Source of the DNA: Cryptomeria japonica
Lineage: Eukaryota > Streptophyta > Pinopsida > Cupressales > Cupressaceae
NCBI RefSeq assembly: GCF_030272615.1
Contig: NC_081412.1
Coordinates: forward strand, 339,750,870 to 339,814,869
DNA: 64,000 nt
Direction of reading: 5' to 3'
Numbering within the stretch: the first letter of the stretch is position 1; each line of letters begins with the position of its first letter. The position numbers and the translations under genes are program-made. This document shows, piece by piece, positions 57,270 to 64,000 of the stretch. The notes under the pieces were generated by a model. That model ran no database searches. It worked only from the letters and a program-made list of their open reading frames with translations, and had not been told where the DNA came from.

Positions 57270-58660
57270 TATCTATATGTATGTAAAAGCATGTATAAGT
57301 AAGACTGGAATACACAAACAACAAATCAAAATACATACTAGGATCACCCCTCTGCCAATTTGGATCTTGCGAAGACACCCTGCTAGTGGATTCCCTCGCA
57401 GTTGATGCTGGTGTTGGTGACTGTGTTGGTGATGCAGATAGTGGTGCAACAGGTGATGCAGGGAGCCCTCTCGATGCAGGGACTCGTCTCTTTGGGCTCG
57501 AGCTCCCCCTCTGCTGCCTCTATGTGAGCCTCTCGCCCTCATGACTCGAAGAGGGATGGTCATTTCTATCTCATCCTAAAGCTCCAACATTTCCTCCTAC
57601 TGCATTTGGTGGGAAGATCAACGTACGACGTACCCTACCCCACCAGCTCGTGAAGTTTGGGGTGACTCTGACAACATCAATATCTAGTTGAGGAACAATG
57701 TCGTCATCGTCGCTACCCTCAGAGTTGTACTACACATCTCCTAGGGTGGGGCGAGGCAAGTCCTAGAGTCACACTACACTCCTGGCTGACTGAACATAGA
57801 TAAGCACATCAGGTGGGATGGTCTGTACTTGCCTGAACTACCACATGCAGCGTTAACAGTTTAGTACAACCTAACAATGTGATCCTACTGCCTAAGAAGG
57901 AACCGATCTTTTTGCATCCACGGGAGTTGTGTGCGGTCTGTATTCCATACCTCCATGTCTCAGAATGACTACCAAACGACATCTCCAATCTCGAGTTGGT
58001 CCAGGGTGACCCTCCAATATGTTAGGTTTCCAACTCACCACTCCCCTCACCATAGTGGACACCCATGTGCCCTCGACATGTCTAGTGGCATCGATGATAG
58101 GAACCCTAGTGTTCATGTGCATGTAATGTGCTAAAAAATCCATACCTGTAGCAGTGTGCACGATGTTAAGCTCTGGTACTCATGGTGTATGTATCAAGAC
58201 AACTCGTAGTACAAGTGCACGAGCATACTCTAGCCCCATGCATATACCATCCCATGCTCCTCCATCTTACAAATAAGTGGAATGAACCCAACAGTCAGCT
58301 CTGATCCATGACTGTCTGTCAATACCCATCGTGCTATGGTCGCTATCATAATGTGTCGTACTAAGGGAATAGGTACTCACCCTTGACCTAGTGCTCGTAG
58401 GCACACATGCTTGATCGCATCAATCCTTCGTCTGAGGGCCCACTCCTTCTGCTTTCTCAACTCTATTGCCAACAAGATCATTGGTGATACTCTCTCCCCT
58501 GGATGGTTAGTCAGAGGATATGGTACACATCGATCAAGGTCACAATCATCTCCCCCGTAAATAGGTGAAATGATATCGTGTCTGGGTCTCACCGCTCCAT
58601 GAGTGCTCACAACATTAGAGCGTGAAACTGGAACTCTGGCAGACAAAATGTCCACCATAG
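57270..58660 (-). pseudogene. PMD gene C, minus strand
   Basis: Minus-strand frames carry PMD blocks in the expected order. KEWALRRRIDAIKHVCLRAL (about 58450-58395) comes first, then VPIPLVRHIMIATIARWVLT and FIPLICKMEEHGMVYAWG (about 58376-58248), LVHLYYELS, a SLTSCTLLQVWIF block, and WRVTLDQLEIGDVVW (about 58030). A basic tail (RARGSHRGSRGGARAQRDES, about 57540-57480) and a His/Gln-rich end follow. At least six stops or shifts are present. It is clearly diverged from PMD A and B and is antisense to the plus-strand polypurine tract and LTR at 59403-59418. A further minus-strand frame at 59343-59131 (CNKCNKYLAQK) lies upstream and is not recognised. Confidence 0.68.
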
Positions 58661-59402
58661 GGCTACTCTTTAGAGTAGCCGCCTATTTGTTGTTGACAAC
58701 TCATTCACCTAGTCTTGTAGTATCTACAACAGATGACCTGACGTATGCTCTCACATCTAGGGCAATGTCTACACACAAAATAAATTCTTCACCAATCTCC
58801 ATCGGTACTAAACTCCAAGACGCTATTGCACTCATAAGACACCAACGTTTCTTATGGATGCCAGCGTCCAGGCCGGACCACAACACGGTTCCTAGACACC
58901 AGCACATGTCTAGGACACTCGCGTAGTGCCAGGACCGTGACGCATCACTTGGACACTTGTGCAACTCTAAACCCTGATATGCTTAAAAAATCCATAAAAA
59001 GACATGACAAAGCATGATAGGCGTACTTGCTCAAGCTCATCACCTTGCTCTATTATGGACCGCGCTCCTCGATCCTGATTTCTCTATGCTCTTGTTTGCA
59101 AGGAATTTTTTCTCTAACTCTATTCAAATGTCAACCAAAATGCCAACACTGAATATATAACCTAATTTTTGCCCAAAAATTCTTCTTGCTAGATTTTGAG
59201 ATAATTTTGGCTTGTTTTTCTTTCTTCTTTCCCCACCTTACTAGGTGGGGGGCATTGTCCATAATTACTAACTCAACCTCTGTGGCCTCTACAGTATCCT
59301 TTTGGGCTAAGTATTTATTGCACTTATTGCACATGGGCTTCATGAATCTATCTTTCTGAAACTACTTTAGTGTGCTTGATCCCTTAAGTCGATTAGTCTA
59401 CT

Positions 59403-59417
59403 AAAGTGGGGGGAAAA
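59403..59417 (+). other. Plus-strand polypurine tract
   Basis: AAAGTGGGGGGAAAA abuts TGTAGTGTCC, an LTR-like start. It marks the 3' end of a plus-strand gypsy-type element whose antisense gene would be PMD C. Confidence 0.65.
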
Positions 59418-60215
59418 TGTAGTGTCCTAAATCGTGCCTAGTGCATTTGTGACACTTATACATGGCACCCGATGCATTAATGACGAACTCATGATCATAA
59501 TTTCATCATTTTGGCATCATGAGTCCTAAAGAAAAAGTGCCTTTATTTTCCCTAAAACCCTCTTTATGCTTATCTTTGGCAAGACGTAGGCACGAGGCGT
59601 GGATGTCCACGCATCGCACTAATGTCTCGATAAAACTACAGTGAGTCAAACATTGGTCGACCCGTGTCTTTTGGCTTGTTTTCGGCTGTAATGACTCTTC
59701 GCACCTCTTTCGAGTTTAAAAACTCTTTCTTGCTCATTTGGAGGGGTTCCTCTTTTGGGGTTCTATTCTCTTGGCTCTTATCTTGGGCCCTCTTGATTCT
59801 CTTGGTGCTCTCTTGAACACTCTACCAACACTACCAAGCTACAACGATCTTGCAATTACCTTGCAACCATCATGCAAACAAGCCCGTATCTTGAGCTTCA
59901 TCATGCTCGCATCTTGAAAAGGGGGGGTTTGGCTACATGCCTTGTCTTCTCTTAACCATTTATCTCTATTTTATCATTGCATGCAATATATTTTTCTACA
60001 TCTTTGCGTGTATCTATTTTCTAGGTGCATTTCATATTACCAATCTATCAATTTTATCTATTTGCAATAGGGGTTTTCTTCCATTAAACAAAGTATAGTT
60101 TCTATCTACATTTTTACTAATTATCTTTATACCAATCTATCTATCAAGTTGTTCATGACAGTGGAAACATCTAAGCCGGGGTTTGACTGAGGTAGACCCC
60201 TATGTAACCCCAACA
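59418..60215 (+). repeat. 3' LTR next to PMD C, right end tentative
   Basis: It begins TGTAGTGTCCTAAATCG. A candidate end is CCCCAACA at about 60215. No second copy is in the window, so the end is not verified. Confidence 0.45.
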
Positions 60216-60527
60216 ATTTTCCTCATCTCTTTGTGTGTAGGTGATGAACAAGTTTCACGCGCTAGAAAGAAGTCATTGTGGAGTTTTGGGAAGGTTTTGT
60301 ATTCTCCGACCGTGCATACGACAGTGCGCCACGTTGGAGTCCATGCACCACACTAGCATCCAAAACCCGAGAGCCTCGTAACTCTGTGGTATAATCTGTT
60401 TTGAGTTTTGTGCTGCTCTGTTAGTTCTATTTTCTGTATTTCATTATTTTTCTGCTTTAACTTGTTAATTATTGTCATTTTTAGTATAAGTTTGTTGCTC
60501 TTTGATATTTTTGTCCTCGATGACAAG

Positions 60528-60545
60528 AAAATAAAAAGGGAGGAA
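60528..60545 (+). other. Polypurine-like tract before copia C LTR
   Basis: AAAATAAAAAGGGAGGAA lies just before TTGTGTTC. A polypurine tract is expected before a 3' LTR, not before a 5' LTR. Confidence 0.4.
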
Positions 60546-60546
60546 T

Positions 60547-62221
60547 TGTGTTCATTAAGCATGTGGTTATATTCTATTATAAAAGTCTTTCTCTCGGGCT
60601 AGGCTGGTGACACGGATACATTGAATTAAGCTGACTTGGCATTTAATGAACGGTATCTTTGGTTAATATTGTGTTTAATATGTCTACGGACTAGTATCAT
60701 ATTCTTGGAATACTTTATGTGACCGACATATTAAAAGTTTTTGGAAGCATCGCTTTGTTTCATTTGTTTTGAACAAGTTTTTGAAGTCCGTCTCTAACCC
60801 TAGACGCCATGAGAGATGCAACTGCTGTAGCAAAGAAGCTCGAGTTAGTTTGTTTGGTTGGGAAGAATGATGCAAGGGTGGACTTAACAGTGAGCTAAAT
60901 GGATTTCTGGTTAGTTTCTTTTCAGTTATCAATGAGGTTGCGTATTACAGGTAATATTCTTGTTCAACTGTTTAAAAAGATTCAGGTATTTCAAATCTGG
61001 GGTTTCAGTCATGAAAAATGGAAATAATGAAACAGATTTAGCCTTATTTTTTGGTTTTCAAATTTGGAAATTCAAGCATCTTTAGTTTATTTAGATCAAT
61101 ACAGAGTCAATGACATTATCTCTCAGCTTCTCTTTTCGTTGCACAGTTAATCGGTTATTTTTTTCAGTTTGCAAATTCCAGTAAGAGTTTAGTAACCCTA
61201 TACGAGGGTTATTCTTGAAGACGTTTTTTTTGGGGAAAGAGAACAGTTTAAAAACAGAACATGTTGAAATACATGAGAGGAGTGTGAATAAGGGAAAAAA
61301 AACAAAGAGTTTGTTGAAAAAGAAAACAAAGTGCTTTGTGTATAACAAAAGATTATCAGAGATTTTGGATAGTCGAGGGTTCTAGAGTATTACTCTGTTT
61401 TGTTGCAAAGTACATGAGGCTATAGTGGTTGAAATTATTTTTGTTGATTCAGAGATTGAGTTTTCTCTCTGATAGTGTTTAATTTCTTTAAAAGAATGTT
61501 ATTATTCTCTATCTGTGTTACAAAGACATGACGAATATTGTTGCAAAAATCATTTAGAAAGAATCATTTATACAGATTGGTAAAATATACTCGCTCCAAT
61601 CACTGATGGTTTTGTGACTGCAGAACTAAAAGCAATCATAAAATTACCAGTGACTGTAGCTTGAGTTGGAATGTTTCTATTGGATAAGAAAGAGGGGTTG
61701 GTGCTCCTTGAGGCTTTGTGGCTTCTAAATTTTGTGTACTGAGTTGGTGCTCTTTGAAATAATATAAGGAATCTTATCGAGTGGTTTTTCTACTCCAGGA
61801 GGGTTTTCCACTCATGAAAATCATGGTGTTATGTGCCCTGTCTTGTCTCAGTTTGTCTTACTGGTTTATGCTCTGATACTACATGATTTTTGCTCCTTTT
61901 ATTTCATACTCAGTTTTGTTCGAATTTATGTGATGTAATCTTTGCAATACTCATTTAACTGTTTTATGTTTTTGTAAAAGAATCAAAAACATTTTGTTTT
62001 CTGAAAAACATGAATCAAGTTTTTCATTTGCTCTTATTGTGTAATCCTTGCTTCGTTAACAGTGTTATATCAAGATGTTAAGTCTCATTTGTTTAGTTTT
62101 TCAACTTACATTCATCTGTGTTTTTGTTAAACAAACTTGCCAAGTTTAGAAGGAGTTCTTGTTAAAATTATTACACTCTGATTCACCCCCCCCCCCTCTC
62201 AGAGTGTCTCCACTTCCAACA
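60547..62221 (+). repeat. Copia C 5' LTR
   Basis: It ends CCACTTCCAACA at 62221, right before the primer site. The start TGTGTTCATTAAGC is placed after the purine tract and could shift by a few bases. It contains GGGGTTGGTGCTCC (about 61693) and GAGTTGGTGCTC (61741), the TTACTGGTTT block, and ATTCACCCCCCCCCCTCTCA near its end. TATTATAAAAG lies at 60575-60585. Confidence 0.7.
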
Positions 62222-62223
62222 AG

Positions 62224-62235
62224 TGGTATTAGAGC
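62224..62235 (+). other. Primer binding site, tRNA-iMet type
   Basis: TGGTATTAGAGC lies two bases after the LTR end, one mismatch from the canonical TGGTATCAGAGC. Confidence 0.85.
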
Positions 62236-62296
62236 ATTGGGTCCCTCATATAGGTCTGTCCTAGGGATTGTTCCTGGTCATTTGGAAGTTTTTTTT

Positions 62297-64000
62297 ATGG
62301 CTCATTCTCAAGAAGGTGCATCTCTATCAAGAGCTCCTCTTTTTGATGGCACAGATTATGTGTTTTGGAAGATCAGGATGGAAACATACTTGATCTCTGT
62401 TGATGTAAATGTGTGGAACATTGTTACTACAAAATATGTTGTTCCTACTTCCATTCCTTCAGATCCTGATGCTAAAACTCAATATGAGTTAAATGCTAGA
62501 GCTAAGCATGCTCTGTTATGTGGTCTCACCAAGGATGTGTTTGTTAAAGTTATGCATTGTGCATCTGCTAATGAAATATGGAGTAAGCTAGAAACCATTT
62601 ATCAAGGTGATGCAAAGGTCAAGGAATCTAAAATTCTCACACTCAAGAATCAGTTTGAGTCATTGAGAATGAAAGAAGATGAGACTATTGCAAATTATTT
62701 TCTTAGAATTGATGAAGTTGTGAATTCAAGAAGGGGTCTTGGTGAAAATGTTGATGAAAAAAATGTTGTCAGAAAAGTTATTAGAACATTACTTCCTAAA
62801 TATGAAACTAAGGTGTCCACTTTAGAAGAAAAGAAAAGTTTTTCTACTATGTCTCTTGACAGCCTTCAAAGTATACTTACAGCTTATGAAATGAGGATTG
62901 GTAGTAATTCTTCTAATTCTAAAGAAACTGCTTTTAAAGTAGAAAAGAAAGAGGAACCAGATAGTGAGTCTGAACTTTCAGATGCTATAGAAGCTCTGCT
63001 AGTTAGAAAGTTAAAAAAAATATATAAGGGAAAACTACCCTTCAAATGCTTTAATTGCGGTAAAGCTGGACACTTTGCTGCTCAATGTCCCCTGAGTGAT
63101 CAAAACAGTGAAGAAGAAAAATCAGAAAAAGTTTTCAGAAAGAAAAAATGGAACTCTAAAAAGAAATTCAATCTGTTTCAGAAAAAGAAGAGTCTTTATA
63201 TAAAAGAAGATTCTGAAAATGATTCAGATGACTCACCTTGTGAAGGTGATGAAACTTTGTTTATGGCTGAAATAGAAACTTCCTCAAAGAAAGGTATAAT
63301 GAACATATCAGAAGATAAATCTGATGACTTAGATCAAGGTGAAATTGATCTTGAAGGAGAATTGCTTTGTGCTCTTAAGGAAATCAAAAGACTAAAGAAG
63401 CTTGTAGTTTCTCATGAAAGTGAAATTCAAATTTTGCAAATTGAATTAAAAGATTCAAAGCAAACAGTTGAAGATTTAAAAGTTTTACTTGCTGATAGTG
63501 AATTGAAAGTTAACACTTTGGAATAGCAAACTAATTCTTTGCATAAGCAGATTGAGCAGTACGAAAGTACCTTGCATTTAAATGAAATTTTAAACAATCA
63601 AAAACTATGCAAGAATATGACAGGTGTAGGTTTTGAGAGTGCTAAATCATCAAAACAGATTACTAAACCTACAAATAGAAACCAATTTCAAGCTTACAAC
63701 AGAATGACACCTTTTAGGTTTGGATTATTTCATGGTTACTGTTTTTACTGCAACAAGTTTGGCCATAAGGTTAACACTTGCAGATTTTTACAACATAGAA
63801 CTTCTATGATTGGATACAATCAAACCTATGGCTTTCCAAACACTGTGAAGTGCATTAAGTGTAACACCTTTGGACATACTTCTTCTCAATGCAAATCAAA
63901 GGCAAATATTCGTAAGGTATGGAAACCAAAGTTTGTCCCTAGTATTGAACAGTCTATGATAGTGCAATCTGCATTCTTTTCAAGTAAGAAGTCACTGTGG
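62297..64000 (+). CDS. Copia C Gag, partial, one internal stop
   Basis: Start chosen at ATG 62297 (MAHSQEGASLSRAPLFDG), because the upstream part of the frame is LTR and primer site. The UBN2 Gag fold follows (FDGTDYVFWKIRMETY, VKVMHCASANEIWSKLETIY, ESLRMKEDETIANYFLRIDE). A CCHC knuckle CFNCGKAGHFAAQC lies at 63048-63089, then a Lys-rich stretch, an acidic block (KSDDLDQGEIDLEGEL) and a coiled coil to about 63520. An in-frame TAG at 63524-63526 interrupts it. The same phase continues to the window end with two more knuckles, CFYCNKFGHKVNTC (63740-63781) and CIKCNTFGHTSSQC (63851-63892). Gag packages element RNA in cytoplasmic particles. The domain order is the same as in copia A. Confidence 0.85.

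Larger units (their letters stand above)
60547..64000 (+). mobile_element. Ty1/copia element C, 5' part, runs off window
   Basis: 5' LTR, tRNA-Met-type primer site and the extended zinc-finger Gag are present. Protease and pol would lie beyond 64000. It is the best preserved copia in the window: in the visible Gag I see a single stop and no frameshift. Confidence 0.82.

Noticed and set aside
59131-59343. Possible zinc-finger protein with CNKCNKYLAQK
   Set aside because: Only one Cys pair is visible, no His/Cys partner at BED or C2H2 spacing, and it lies in the spacer between PMD C and the polypurine tract.

Overview
This window is repeat-dominated nuclear DNA from a land plant with a large genome. 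The evidence is nested Ty1/copia and Ty3/gypsy LTR retrotransposons of plant type, a plant LINE ORF1 relic, plant mobile domain (PMD) reading frames and a fragment of a plant glutamate-receptor-like gene. A gymnosperm would fit the long LTRs and old nested insertions, but nothing seen proves it. I found no intact host gene, rRNA, tRNA or CRISPR array. Nearly every retroelement frame carries stops or shifts, so most calls are pseudogenes.

Layout. 1-8905: copia element A (1676-8720) sits inside an older LTR. 8906-16396: AT-rich unrecognised DNA with a 350-bp tandem duplication, a decayed LINE ORF1-like gene and the 3' end of an unrecognised plus-strand retroelement. About 16750-39200: a minus-strand Tat-lineage Ty3/gypsy element (Gag zinc finger, protease, G-patch, RT, two RNase H domains, integrase). 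It carries a PMD gene on the opposite strand between integrase and 3' LTR. Two chromoviruses are inserted in it: a minus-strand one at 24413-29016 (perfect 5-bp target duplication ACAAT) and a plus-strand one at 30969-37203 (ATAGG/ATAAG).

39201-46108: the 5' end of copia element B, a 148-bp satellite array of about 16 units, a piece of chromovirus RT/RNase H, and an LTR with a tRNA-Arg-like primer site. 46109-50492: a glutamate-receptor-like fragment and four tandem near-perfect hairpins. 50498-56357: a structurally complete small LTR element (target duplication GCGTG) with no gag or pol, only a long PMD gene antisense to its LTRs. 56457-60215: a chromovirus LTR fragment, then a third PMD gene, again antisense to the adjacent polypurine tract and LTR. 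60547-64000: the 5' LTR and gag of copia element C, which runs off the window.

The most notable system is the PMD gene carried antisense by three distinct LTR elements, one of them reduced to LTRs plus the PMD gene. Extra and antisense reading frames are known in Tat-lineage elements. The stripped-down, TSD-flanked version is the part most worth following up.
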